Assembly: GCF_024362695.1 (NCBI RefSeq)
Contig: NC_065406.1
Span: 11,656,001 to 11,720,000, forward strand
Direction of reading: 5' to 3'
Source: Pectinophora gossypiella
Lineage: Eukaryota; Arthropoda; Insecta; Lepidoptera; Gelechiidae
DNA length: 64,000 bases
Under the pieces are notes generated by a model, which saw only the letters and a list, made by a program, of their open reading frames with translations, made no database searches and was not told where the DNA came from. Position numbers and translations under genes: made by a program. How positions within the stretch are numbered: position 1 is the first letter of the stretch; each line of letters opens with the position of its first letter. This document shows positions 21,317 to 32,960 of this stretch, in pieces.

Positions 21317-24300
21317 TTATATCCCCCGCTTGATGGGCTTGGGTGCGACAGTAACACGCACAGGGCGACACAGCTCGACGAGCGGCGCGGGCTCGCGGGC
21401 CGGGCCCTCGTCCACGGCGAGGCATATACTGATGTCCACGCCACACGGCTCCGTCCACACGCCGTGCGATATCAGCACCTTCGTCAGCAGCCGCACGTTC
21501 TGTGTGCCATCGTCATCTGAAATCAGTGCATACAGGGTATTAGTGACATCATTACGAATATTGAGGGGGTGAAGCTCATTATTTTGATTTTCCAAAGCGA
21601 AAGTATAGAATTGAAAATAATTACGAAAAATCATTAATTTTGCTACGGAAAATTACACTTGATATTAACTCGGAATCATGAGGTGAATCATCCCTCTCAG
21701 TATTCGCTACGATGTCACTTACACCCCATACAAGTACGTACAGGTAGCCATACAAGTGCGTATGGGTGTTAGTAACACCGCAAAAAATACTGAGGAGGAT
21801 GATTCAGACTGCGGCTGCAAGTTGCTGCAAGAACAAATACAAACTCATTGTAAACATACATACATAATCACCCGTAATTCCTAATAGAGTGGTAAGTGCT
21901 AGAGCCGCAAGTAATCAGAGGACAAGTTTTGTTACGAAGTCCCCAGATGGATGTGAGTAAAATAACAGTGTAGTGGTCATACTAGTGTTGTGGTGGTCGA
22001 GCGGGCGCAGGTGGTCGCGCGGCGGCACGAGCGCGTGGTCGCGGCTGTCGGGGTACAGCACGCGCACGCGCAGCATGGCGGGGTCCCGCACGCGGCACAC
22101 CTCGGCCTCCAGCGCCACGCCCGCCACCAGCCCCGCGCTGAACCGCACCACCGTGTCGTTGTCTGACGCCGGCTCGATGATCGTCGCTGTGCACATGCGG
22201 ATCTGGCGTTCAAAGAACAAATTTTAATATAGGAAGTCTTCTGGTTGTAGATACAGTCTGATTTCTGTTGTACAATGTAATCGGCACCTTTATTTCAAAA
22301 TATCTTTACTAAAATTGCACTGTAATATTACAGAAGCACTGATATTGACCTGCTGACATCGGTAAAACAGTTCGCGGACACACTTAGAAATACGACCACA
22401 ACCTCGATGAACCAACAAATCGCGAAGGTATATGGAATATCTTGGCCTCAAAATCGTCAAATAGACTGAATATATTACGGCCGGTCGCACTTTAAGTGCT
22501 ATTAAAATTCGTACGAAAACGCGTTTAAACGTAGAAGCACGCGCGTGAACGTACGAACACGCGCGTCAACGTAGGAAGTACGAACACGCATACGTACGTA
22601 TACGCATGAAGGATCTTAACCTTCTAAATACTACCGGGAGCACTCTGGGTGCGAGTTGCTCACCACAGGCCAATATTCGTTCGCTTACGTATGTTACGGG
22701 TGAAGACACTGACCTTAAGGTTAGGCTTGGGTATGACGGGCAGCGGCGCGGCCTGCAGCAGCGGCATCAGCGCGCGGGCCAGCACGGCCGGCTTGTTGTC
22801 CGCGTTCATCGACAGCTGCTGGAACACTGCGATCGTGAACGGGTCGGGCTCCACACCTGAGGAACAACCATTAAATTATAAATGTTTTAAATAACGTGTT
22901 TTACTACAATTTTCTTAAAGAAGAAGGCGTGCGTAATCTCAACTGAAGTGAATAAAAGTAAAAAGAACTCATCTTTTTGAGTCTGAGTTTTGACTATTAA
23001 TTTATTATACCCTCTATAACTGTTTACTTTGAGTTTTACTACATTTTGGTAATCATAAAAAATATCTATCGGTAAGTTTTTTTGAACATAACCCACGCTC
23101 TATGGCTCTACCTTGAAGCAGTCAACATACCAGCAGAAGCGAGCAATCTATCCAGCAGCTCAGCATGATGCGTGAGTGCGGCTGCGGCAGACATTGCGGC
23201 GGCGGCGGGCGCGGGCACCGCCGGCGGGAGGTGCGGCGTGTGTGGCGTGTGCGGCGTGTGGCTCGCGGCCGCGGGCGCGGGGGCGGCCGCTGCACATAGC
23301 TTGGCTGCGCACACGCGAAGGGCTAACTGCCATACGCATGCGTTCTCTTGCTCTGACACGCCGCTAAATTGGTGCTGTAACCTAAAAATTAAACAACTAA
23401 TATTATTTTTCTGCCTCGGTTGTTAATGGATAATATTGACAAGTTATAAACTGAATGGATATTATAAGACGCGCAGACGAAATCGGAAAATTACCAAGGA
23501 AACTCGTGTCAACAATGGAGAAAAAACTAGAAGCTCAATGTAGGCAGCAGCGCTATTGAGTGTTCCTAAATTTTGACAGTTCTCCATACTGTCCAGCTAA
23601 AATTCGTGATCAATTGCTGTAAAATGTGGAGCGACAGTTACATACATACATAAACTCACGCCCGTAATCCCTAATGGGGTGGGCAGAGCCACAAGCAATC
23701 AAAGACAACTTGCAGCCACTGTTGATACGTTGTAGCGACAGTTACGAAAAAGAAAAACAACCATCAGTTGGAAAAGGCAGCTTTTCGATCTTTAGGGAAT
23801 AAATATAACCAAAATATTGTGTACGCATGGTTGCAATAAAACATTGCTATTCTATTCCAATTATTTCCTAAATAATATGTTTGTTTACTCAAATAGTATG
23901 AGGAACTGTCAAAATTTTAGAACACTCAACAGTAGCGACACCTGGTGGGAGAAATAGGCAGTTTTTATTCTCATTGATAAATAGCTAATTTTCGAAATAT
24001 ACATTTTTGTTAGTAAAGAATCGGGTTGTTATATTTTCTGCGCAATTGTCGGTCTTTTTTTGTTATTGAATGAATTCGCTGGACAAAGTGGTCGAGCAGC
24101 AGGTGAGACAGTGAGATGTGGAGCGGCGCGTTACCGCAGGCAGTGCGCGGCCAGCGCGTGCAGCGCGTGCGGCGGCGGGCCGGCGGGCGCGGCCAGCGCC
24201 GCGTGCAGCTCGCGCACGGCGCGCGCCAGCAGCGCCGTGAAGGCCGCCGAGCCCAGCACCAGCGGCTCCATCTCCGCCAGCCTGCCCGATACACGCACAC

Positions 24301-27300
24301 TTTGTACCAGCTCTTTGCACAGATCACTTGTGTTCATTATAGATATACAAAAAAAAACTTCGCCTCCAATTTTTTGAAGGGAGCATTGGCTAGGTCCCAC
24401 CATAGACCTGACCACTGCCACAATCTTGTATTATATTTGATCTCGAATCGTTACTCATGAAAGTTATCTCGCCAATCGTTTCGAGAAACTGTGAAAGACC
24501 TACTTACGATACAAGAAATAAAAATAACATTGCTATTCAATGGATATTTTAAATATAACAAAAAATAAAAATGCGCGGTATACGTCTCATTAAAATGTCT
24601 ATTATCCATGATAATTACAATGGATAAACGATTAGTTTTTGGTTAACTTAAACTATGAAAATAATTGGAGATCAAAAGTGGTGAAACGCTAACTTATAGT
24701 TAAACAAAAATCGGAGACCTTTTTTTTTTTTTTGACGTGACTTATTGTAGATTTGCCGCAGATGGCAAATCTAACTACTTGGCCGGACAAATGGGGAGCG
24801 CTGAAAACTCTCACCCGGTACAACGTTTAAGACAACAGGCCTGAGGGTGCCCAGTTGGGCGCGAACCTCGGCTCAGGGCGTCGTCTGAGAGGAAAAATAT
24901 TTGAAAGAATTAATCGACCCTAATGGGTCAATAGCGATAAGCGCTGAATGAGGGAAATCGTCGACCACGCCGGCGGGGTCGGTATCGGGGTCCTGAAGTG
25001 AATCGAAGACCATAAAGCCTTCAAATGAGTCATACTTGTTCAGCTGTTCCTCAGCGGTGCGCAGCATGTTGAGCCTCACGGTGGTTGACAGCGTGGTGTT
25101 GTCGATGTGTTGCAGCACGCTCTCGTAGAACCTTCTTACGGCACTATCGTCCATCGCCGCTTCACTCTTCTCGCTCGCATGCTGAGCGTCTCCTAGTGAT
25201 GCAAAACAGAAAATTAATAAAATAATTAAATCATACTTGAATACGAACTTAATCCACTTGAAACAAACTTACGTGCATGTGTGGAGCAGTGTGCACTATA
25301 CCTACTGACCGGAGGTTATACCTACCAGCACTAACGAATAGCATACTGACCTATGGCAAGTCTCGCACAGGCAGGTGTAGGGCACTATCGCGTAGCATAA
25401 TGGCCTATGGGCAGGTACGGCACTAGATACGGTATGGTGTAGCGCAGGTAGGTGTAGTGCACTAGTGTATATCATACTGACCTATGGGCAGGTGCGGCAC
25501 TAGACCCGGTATGGTGTAGCGCAGGTAGGTGTAGTGCACTAGTGCATATCATACTGACCTATGGGCAGGTTCGGCACTAGATACGGTATGGTGTAGCGCA
25601 GGTAGGTGTAGTGCACTAGTGTATATCGTACTGACCTATGGGCAGGTGCGGCACTAGATACGGTATGGTGTAGCGCAGGTAGGTGTAGTGCACTAGTGTA
25701 TATCATACTGACCTATGGGCAGGTACGGCACTAGATACGGTATGGTGTAGCGCAGGTAGGTGTAGTGCACTAGTGTATATCATACTGACCTATGGGCAGG
25801 TGCGGCACTAGATACGGTATGGTGTAGCGCAGGTAGGTGTAGTGCACTAGTGTATATCATACTGACCTATGGGCAGGTGCGGCACTAGATACGGTATGGT
25901 CTCGCGCAGGTTGGTGTAATGCACTAACGTATATCATACTGACCTATGGGCAGGTGCGGCACTAGATGTGGCATAGTATCGCGCAGGTAGGTGTAGTGCT
26001 TGACGGTGTGCTCCTCGAACAGCGGCAGCATGCTAGGGCAGTGCTGCGCCGCGTTCAGCACCAGGATCAACACGCACATGTCTGCGATTCCGGCTCAGGA
26101 TATTATTATATACTTTATAGTAAAATACATTATAACAAAGGAAAGAGAAGTTACAAGTTTATAATGTGTACTGAAGAAGTGATAACAAAGCCAAAGATAT
26201 ACGTAAATTCCCTTTTTTTCATGTTGGACCATTACATGGGGAACGGGATATTCACCTGTTACCATATGGATCATCACATCCATCTTAGGATAATAGCCAG
26301 GACCAACGGCTCAACGTGCCCTCCGAAGCACAGAACCATCTTACTTTTTCGGACAATCAGGTGATTCAAGCCTGCATTGTCCTTACCAAATAAAGGACAG
26401 TCTCACAAAGTGATTTCGACATTGAACCTGGACCTCTACGTAAGCTTGACACTAACCACTAGACCACGGAGGCTATTGTTATTTCCAAATTACCATTTTA
26501 TAATTTATGTTTTACCCAGACATTTAGGTTATTACGGTCGGGAGCTTATTTATGTATATACCAAGTAGTATTTGTTATAATGAGTATGGCAAAGGATACA
26601 GGCTGGATCATCGACGTCGGGCTCGGGCATGTCGAAGAAGGGGTGCACGGCCAGCAGGCGCGTCACCAGCGGCAGCACCAGAGTCGCGTGTGAGCTGCCC
26701 AGCCGCTGCACGCAGCGGAACGTCGACCTCTTGTCCTAGTATCACAAAATGGTGTCAATTCGGGCAAACACTAACTAAAGACGAGACTAAAACTAGCTCC
26801 ATCTCTTTCTTGTAACTAAAATTAGGTTAAGTTTGTGCCCGCCATGATAAGGACCATTAGCATTACTGACCAATGTAATCATAATTATTTATTTGCCAAT
26901 GTCGACGAGCACCTGACGTTTGCGAATCTGTATATATATCTCTCTCTCTCTCTCTCTCTCTCCTTGGTATTTATTATTTCCATCTGATGGTGGGGTCTGC
27001 CTTCTTTGTATTTCTCTTCCACTTCGCTCTATTGGACGTGCCGTTTTCGGATACATTGGACAAGCACAGGTCCTTTTTGACCACATCCAAATCCAAAAGA
27101 AGGGCTGGCTGTAGTTCATTTCGCTAATGTGCCGACACATAAGGCGGAAGATAGAGGTGCGGGGAAGGCATCCAGTATACGCCTTTGGCGGCGAGGGAGT
27201 GCTGCCGCCAAAGAATGTTTTCGGGGTACCGAAAAGCGTATAGTACCCAGTTAGCCACAAGTTGGTAGTGTGACTAGGATTCGACGATCCGCTTGAGTCA

Positions 27301-30300
27301 TGTTGGAAATTGTATATATGCGTCACGCTGTGTAAACTTCGATAGCGCGTTTCAGAACTGCATTATTGAATGGTGGCGCCATCTGTTGCATGTGGGCGTA
27401 ATTAGCTGGCCAAGTAGTTGGGGTCCACCACACGCCCCTTCCCCCGTCCCCTTTCGAGGCGCACTGTTCGTATCGGAGCTAATTTCTTATTGCTCTGTGG
27501 TGGTTGCCAACTTGGTCAAATTATTTGGTTAAAAACAATGAAGATTTTATAATAAAAGGACATTGGGCCTTACGACCTTACAATTACTTTTTACTAAATA
27601 ACGTTATTCTTGATTTAGTTTTTCAAGTTTATAAAAAAATATATATTAAAAATAACCAAATAAAACCTGTACCTGTGGATATCTCTTGAGATTCTCCAGA
27701 ATTTTATCAATGCACATTTCAAGGCATGTCTTGGATGCAACAGTACAGGAACCCAGCATTCTATGCAATCCTTCCCGTACGTCCATAGAATAGTCCTGGA
27801 AAAATAAACAAACATGCCGATAAACTCGACTACTCGTCTTCAAGAAGATAGACTTTTAAAGGGCGTTTTGTCCGGCCAAATGATTAATACCATCTACAAT
27901 AACTCACGTCAAAAAAAAAGGGCGATGATAACCTCAATACTCAATATCTAAAAATCTGCCACCATCTACGAATAAATAATAAGTCTTATTATTTAGACTT
28001 ATTATTTATTCGTAGGCCACCATCTCATCATATCAAGTCTCGTTCTATTTAGATTTAGTATCAAAACTCGGCACCGGCGCTCGTTTTTGTAATTAGGTCA
28101 CATTGTTACTCTATTTCGCCATGGAGTAACTAGATGTCGCTAACCGTATAAGGTTACATACGGAAATAAGCGACATCTAGTGACAGTGTGTCGTAACATT
28201 ATGAATTCCTTGACAGTTGGTACAAATGCTCGCCACCGGCGCCCTATTTGCGCGCGTTTTAGCAGCAACTTTCCTAGTATGGCGAGGGACAGAGGGTTAT
28301 TTGTTACTACTAATAAGCTACGGAAAACAGAGGGTCCCTCCGCACCCGTAATGGAGTACTATTATACTATCCATATTAGGGCTTCAATACTCAGTGGGAG
28401 AAAATTGTCTTCTGGATTTTAAAGGCGCCTTGAAATTACAGACAACTGCAATTTCACAGGATTAATTGAATTTTGTATTGATAGTGGTAAAATATGGATT
28501 ATGCTCTATTTATGATGATACAAACCTCAAGCGCACTGAGTATGGTCTCCAGCTGGTCCTCCCGGAGCACAATGTGATGCGCGATGCGCGTGAGCGAGTC
28601 GATGGCGCGCAGGCGCACGTCCTCGATCTCGTCGTTGAACATGTCCACCAGAAAGTCCAGCGAGGTGGTCGCAAATGTAGAGTTCTCCAGGGACAGCTGG
28701 CAGACTGCTTCCACTGCTGCTGTGCGCACCTCTACAACAACGTCCAGCTTATTTAATTTTAATTCAGTTTTGACAGTTCTAATTTCAAAATTAACCAAGC
28801 GAGCGTTGTCTATAAGCGAGTTTTCTCGTTATCAAATGCAATTCGTGCGATATCCGAATTCGAGTAAAGTATATGCTACGCTGCTCCACTGTGGGTTGGA
28901 AACGCACCGGAAAGACTCACAAAATGATTTCGACAATGCCTCTATCGGGAACCAAACCCGGATCTACAGATTATGAGCCTCCGTGATCTATCAAGCATCA
29001 GTCAATGGATCAGTCAAATCAGTGTATAGACTGTACCCATTAGCTCGTCCTCCAGCCCGTGCACGAAGGCGCCGGCGGCGCCGCCGGGACACAGCGTGAC
29101 GCAGCTGGTCTCCACCAGCGCGCCCGGCGCGTCGTCCGCCCAGCGCCGCCCGCTCGCCCACGCCCCACTACGGACCAGCTCCGCGCCGCGCTCGTGTGCT
29201 GTGCGCTTTTTCTGTAATTGTGAAAACAAATTCTTCTGAAAACTGCAATTATTATAACGGAAAAGCTAAGGGCCCTTTATACCGCTTACTAACGACAGAC
29301 TTATAGACTAAATAAACTTATCCAGCAGATAGGGTATCCGAAAAGTCAGCAGATGGCGAAACAAGAGGATTCAAAGTTTCGTCCAGAATGACGAATTGCC
29401 TTCGAAAGTAGGACCAAAAATGTTGTTCAACAAAAACCCAAAAGCCTTTTATACCATACCTTCATGTTGCTCATAAGCTGCTTGTCGAGGGTCTGCAGCA
29501 GGAAGCGGTCGGAGACGGCGCGCGTCGTGCCCAGCAGAGTGCAGGCGAGCGCGCGCACCGCCATGCACAGGTCATTGACCGCCGAGCACATGCGAATGAA
29601 CGCGTCGTCCACCATACGGATTGTCGTCTCGCCGTCTTGTAACGTCACCGAACTGTCGTAAGAAAACCGCCCTTTATTAATTCACTTTGCTAGAAGAGAA
29701 AACTATAATGTGCTATGGATTGATCTCCTGTCACCATATAGTTCACCAGTAGTAGTAGTTCAGTTATAGTTAACTGTACCTGCACTCCATTAATTCATTT
29801 ATAGGAATAAGAGTGACTTTATGTATATACGAAAGAACACAGGATATGTACACAGATACTTAATGATCACGCCCGTATTCTTTTCGGGGTGGGCAGACCA
29901 ACAAGTTATCAATGCAGCAACCTGCACCAACTCCTGATATTCATTTCAACTTCGACTCCTAGTCGGCACGACGCTGATGCGCCCGAAGACGAACAATAAT
30001 GAACCTGAGAGATGGACTGTACAGTGATATAGCAGTTAATTTAATTATGGTCAAATCGCGTAAGTTTACAAGCAGGTATGTACTCATATAGCAGGTATGT
30101 GCAGTGGGGACGTTAATGGGCTGATGATGATGATGACGTACTCATACATCTATCACCAATTAACCAAATCAACTTGTGAAATCCACATACTTCTCTGGAT
30201 ACTTATTGCCGAGCAGCCACACCAGCTTAAGGGCAGCCTCGCGCACGATCTCGTAGTCGTCAGCCAGGGCGGCGCATGCGGGCTCGTACAGCGCAGCGCC

Positions 30301-31758
30301 GAGTGTTTGCCCCCGCTCGTTCAACGTCAACAAGCTTTGGAATGCCTCACAACGAACGCGCGCGTCCTGCACGTAAAAAATACAAATTCATCTTGGAGCA
30401 ATACAATAACTCTTTATTGCACACAAAAGAAACACATTACGTAAACAATCACATGTATACAATAGGCACAAAAGGCAGCCTTATTGCTAAGGTAGCAATT
30501 TCTCCCAGGCAACCTATACAAGGCATAATAATGCACTAAAATTCAGAGTAGGGGTCTCGCGAGATCTCACGCCAATCCCACAGGATCTCGAAATTGCATT
30601 CCCTAATTCGAAGTCATTACATGTAATAATTACATTGGGAAATATTAATTCGAATAATCCAATACTAATTAATACTATCAAGTCAGAAAATATGAAAACA
30701 CTCTTAAACAAAAATAGACAATAATGAACAAGGTTTGCCATGCATCTATGTTACAACTCATGTAAGGATTTTAAGATGATCATCTAGCATTCTTCTGTGT
30801 TGTCATTCTCATATTATTTACATTGCAAAAAAGAAATAGAATAAAAAAGACTTAATTAAATAAAGTATATATTGAAAAAGGTATATTCCCATACCTCTGA
30901 ATTTGAATAATCTCCAAGCAACTTTATGATAGCTTCAGCATCAGTAACCATGTCACTTGTCCTGTCCGCCTCTGGGTATATCGGGTAGAGTTCGCTAATG
31001 AGCTGCAGACAGCGGCACTTCACCCGGTGACTCGTGTCTTTGAGGTTGTCTTTAGCAACACCAACCAACCGCATCATCAGGTTCTTATCATCGCTTAGCT
31101 TATTACCAAGTTTCATCAGTGTTGCTATGCCTTGGGCTATAACCTGTATAGAGATGTTTATTGTTTCTAATATTTGGAAAATTATCCAAGGAATGGAGTA
31201 ATAGGTAAATATTCTGATAAAAACTATATTTATAGTGGTATAGATATAAATACGAAATGGAAGTAAAGTTAATAAACTCACAAACCTTATGAGAAGTTTC
31301 ATTTTTGATCAAATGTATGGTCTCGTCAATGAGATTATTCAAGTTGGCGCCGGGACACTCAAGCCCAATATCACAGAAAAGCCAAAGAATTTTAACGCGT
31401 ACGACGGCTTCTTCCTCCGACTGGAAGTGTTCTGATAGTTTCTTGATCGCCTCCTCGACGTCAGACTCCTGAAACTGCAGGCAATCAGATATGCGCAGCA
31501 GCAGCTGCAATGCTTCATCACTAGACTTGCATTTTTCCAACAACCCCACAAAAGCTGCTGCAGAACTGCCTATTAAGGGTTTCTTCACTAAATGAAGCTT
31601 CTTTGGTGTCGGACCATCCTGAAAGTTGATAAGTAAATTACCAGTTACCAGTGCTACGTGTAAATTGAACAATTTGCCGGTAGAGGTTATAATCGTCGCA
31701 TTACCTGAAAGGATTTGTTATATTCTGCAAGAGCTCTCTTTTTCAAAACAGCTGCCAT
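21317..31758 (-). CDS. IntS4: Integrator complex subunit 4
   Basis: HEAT-repeat scaffold of the Integrator cleavage module that holds the IntS9/IntS11 endonuclease for snRNA 3'-end processing and promoter-proximal termination. Sixteen exons in gene order: 31758-31705, 31618-31286, 31143-30895, 30366-30191, 29652-29460, 29211-29037, 28731-28526, 27795-27673, 26735-26600, 26081-25944, 25192-25036, 24281-24135, 23381-23131, 22856-22714, 22202-21983, 21516-21317. Phases are unbroken, 966 residues (human about 963). Recognisable blocks are KKRTAHERGAELV, GAFVHGLEDELM, LDFLVDMFNDEIEDVRL, REDQLETILSALE, HPFFDMPEPDVDDPAY, ATIIEPASDNDTVVRF and C-terminal APKPIKRGI. Exon 13 codes for an Ala/Pro/His-rich low-complexity insert. 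Introns hold a 77-bp minisatellite and a LINE fragment, both beside splice donors. Exons are strikingly GC-rich against AT-rich introns. Confidence 0.96.
22490..22605. repeat. CG-rich degenerate short repeat in IntS4 intron 14
   Basis: Degenerate repeats of the type CGTACGAACACGCGCGT and AACGTAGGAAG follow each other, with many CpG and TACG steps in an otherwise AT-rich intron. No gene is seen in it. Confidence 0.45.
24720..25000 (-). mobile_element. Jockey-type LINE 3' fragment in IntS4 intron 11
   Basis: The poly(A) appears as poly-T at 24720-24733, followed by the same 3' UTR as in 55672-56235. The flanks AATCGGAGACC (24709-24719) and AATCGAAGACC (25001-25011) form an 11-bp target duplication with one mismatch. 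It shares the orientation of IntS4 and its 5' junction is 25 bases downstream of the donor of exon 25036-25192. Confidence 0.85.
25402..25999 (-). repeat. 77-bp minisatellite duplicating an exon end and splice donor of IntS4
   Basis: The motif (G/A)CCTATGGGCAGGT restarts every 77 bases at 25402, 25479, 25556, 25633, 25710, 25787, 25864 and 25941, giving nearly eight copies; a degenerate start is at 25348. The copy at 25941-25999 is the genuine end of exon 25944-26081. On the minus strand each unit holds 56 bases of exon (coding up to PHLPIG), the donor GTCAGT and about 21 bases of intron. The units are nearly identical, so the array is young or homogenised. Confidence 0.9.
26290..26480 (-). 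repeat. SINE family B copy in IntS4 intron 9
   Basis: The minus strand carries the head GCCTCCGTGGTCTAGTGG and the body with CCTGATTGTCCGAAAAAGTA. Truncated at its tail end near 26290. Diverged in the B-box region. Confidence 0.65.
26889..27672. other. IntS4 intron 8 with TC microsatellite
   Basis: A (TC)n tract runs from about 26938 to 26962. The minus strand has a 145-codon open frame at 26889-27326 with no family resemblance I can name; part of it is the microsatellite itself, so I do not call it a gene. No exon candidate is seen. Confidence 0.45.
27966..28015. repeat. Perfect AT-rich hairpin in IntS4 intron 7
   Basis: Two 20-bp arms (27966-27985 and 27996-28015) are perfect reverse complements around a 10-base loop. 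A second inverted repeat with 13-bp arms, ACTAGATGTCGCT and AGCGACATCTAGT, lies at 28129-28181. Both would be transcribed in the IntS4 intron. Their origin is unknown; they are probably MITE remnants. Confidence 0.6.
28900..28990 (-). repeat. SINE family B fragment
   Basis: Contains CTCACAAAATGATTTCGACAA and the inverted tRNA-like head. Only the 5' third of the SINE remains, inside IntS4 intron 6. Confidence 0.55.
30094..30138 (+). repeat. SINE family A tail
   Basis: Only GCAGTGGGGACGTTAATGGG and the (TGA)n tail are present, in IntS4 intron 4, opposite to the gene. Confidence 0.6.
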
Positions 31759-31820
31759 CACCAAATATTCAGAACACTTGAATTTTTAATTATTGAAATA
31801 ACAAGCAGCACAACAATATT

Positions 31821-32223
31821 TTTTTTTTTTTTGGTTTGGTTTTCCCCGAAGGGTAAGGCAAAGGGAACTATGCCCATACAGCCATGTCTGACGTATTTTT
31901 TTTTCTTGATGATTAATGAAATGATGAAAGGTGATGATGATGAAACCTAAGCCCCCACCCTCGGAGTAGACTCCTACTCCGAACCCCAAACGAATTAACT
32001 CAAAAGTCCGCATAAACTTTTGAGTTATGAAGCGGCTTCCTGACACGAAGCGAAAATAGGCAGATACACTTTGTTTATTGAATACTCCAATATAATAACA
32101 CTCGCGAATGTCTTCCGACTAACTTAATGCGATCATTAACCACAAAACACCACTTCGTATTAATTATTTAGATTATTCAATGAAGAAAGCAACTGTCCCG
32201 TTCCCGCCTCCCGCCAAAAAGCC
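31821..32223 (-). mobile_element. Retroposon E, copy 2, upstream of IntS4
   Basis: About 403 bp with poly-T at its left end. Target duplication GCAGCACAACAATATT at 31805-31820 is repeated at 32224-32239. It lies 62 bp upstream of the IntS4 start codon, in the same orientation as the gene. The internal open frame matches the other two copies. Confidence 0.85.
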
Positions 32224-32491
32224 GCAGCACAACAATATTTTGACGACAAAATACAACCACAAACAATTGCCTTTTTTATTCCTTCTCGAAGGGGATAATG
32301 CAAAAGCTTTAATCTGTACAGCCACACGTCATGTTCTTAATGTGTTCTTACTTCAATCATCGGAAAACTATCGATAGTCTGCAATCGATGCAGCACTATT
32401 GTCAATGTCAGAGTCAGACGTCATTTTTTCGGCGGGAAAACTTAAGTTGAGCGGGAGCTTAAATTTTTCTTGTGAAGTTTAATTTAAAATA

Positions 32492-32901
32492 GGCTTTTTG
32501 GCGGGAGGCGGGAACGGGACAGTTGCTTTCTTCATTGAATGATCTAAATAATTAATACGAAGTGGTGTTTTGTGGTTAATGATCGCATTAAGTTAGTCGG
32601 AAGACATTCGCGAGTGTTATTATATTGGAGTATTCAATAAACAAAGTGTATCTGCCTATTTTCGCTTCGTGTCAGGAAGCCGCTTCATAACTCAAAAGTT
32701 TATGCGGACTTTTGAGTTAATTCGTTTGGGGTTCGGAGTAGGAGTCTACTCCGAGGGTGGGGGCTTAGGTTTCATCATCATCACCTTTCATCATTTCATT
32801 AATCATCAAGAAAAAAAATACGTCAGACATGGCTGTATGGGCATAGTTCCCTTTGCCTTACCCTTCGGGGAAAACCAAACCAAAAAAAAAAAAAAAAAAA
32901 A
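32492..32901 (+). mobile_element. Retroposon E, copy 3, nested in LINE 1 leader
   Basis: About 410 bp beginning GGCTTTTTGGCGGG and ending in poly(A). Target duplication TTAATTTAAAATA is at 32479-32491 and 32902-32914. Because the LINE's own target duplication lies outside it, the retroposon entered after or with the LINE. It carries an open frame of 78 codons (32669-32905). It is inverted relative to copy 2, about 270 bp away. Confidence 0.88.
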
Positions 32902-32960
32902 TTAATTTAAAATATTATTTGTAAAAAGTGTACAAATATAGTATTTTAAGTAGTGTAATT

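Noticed and set aside
21973..22227. Several long overlapping frames on both strands at 21.9-22.2 kb and 24.0-24.4 kb
   Set aside because: They are shadow frames of the very GC-rich IntS4 exons 15 and 12, where stop codons are rare in all frames.
24873..25154. LINE insertion breaking an IntS4 coding exon
   Set aside because: An open frame does run from IntS4 into the LINE, but a good donor (AA|GTATGA at 25036/25035) upstream of the insertion joins in phase to exon 24281-24135 and gives the expected protein, so the LINE is intronic.
25402..25999. CRISPR-like array of regular repeats
   Set aside because: The 77-bp units are contiguous tandem copies with no unique spacers and derive from a host exon; this is a eukaryotic minisatellite.
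26889..27326. 145-codon minus-strand frame as a gene
   Set aside because: It includes a TC microsatellite translated as an Arg/Glu repeat and shows no recognisable domain; it lies in an IntS4 intron.
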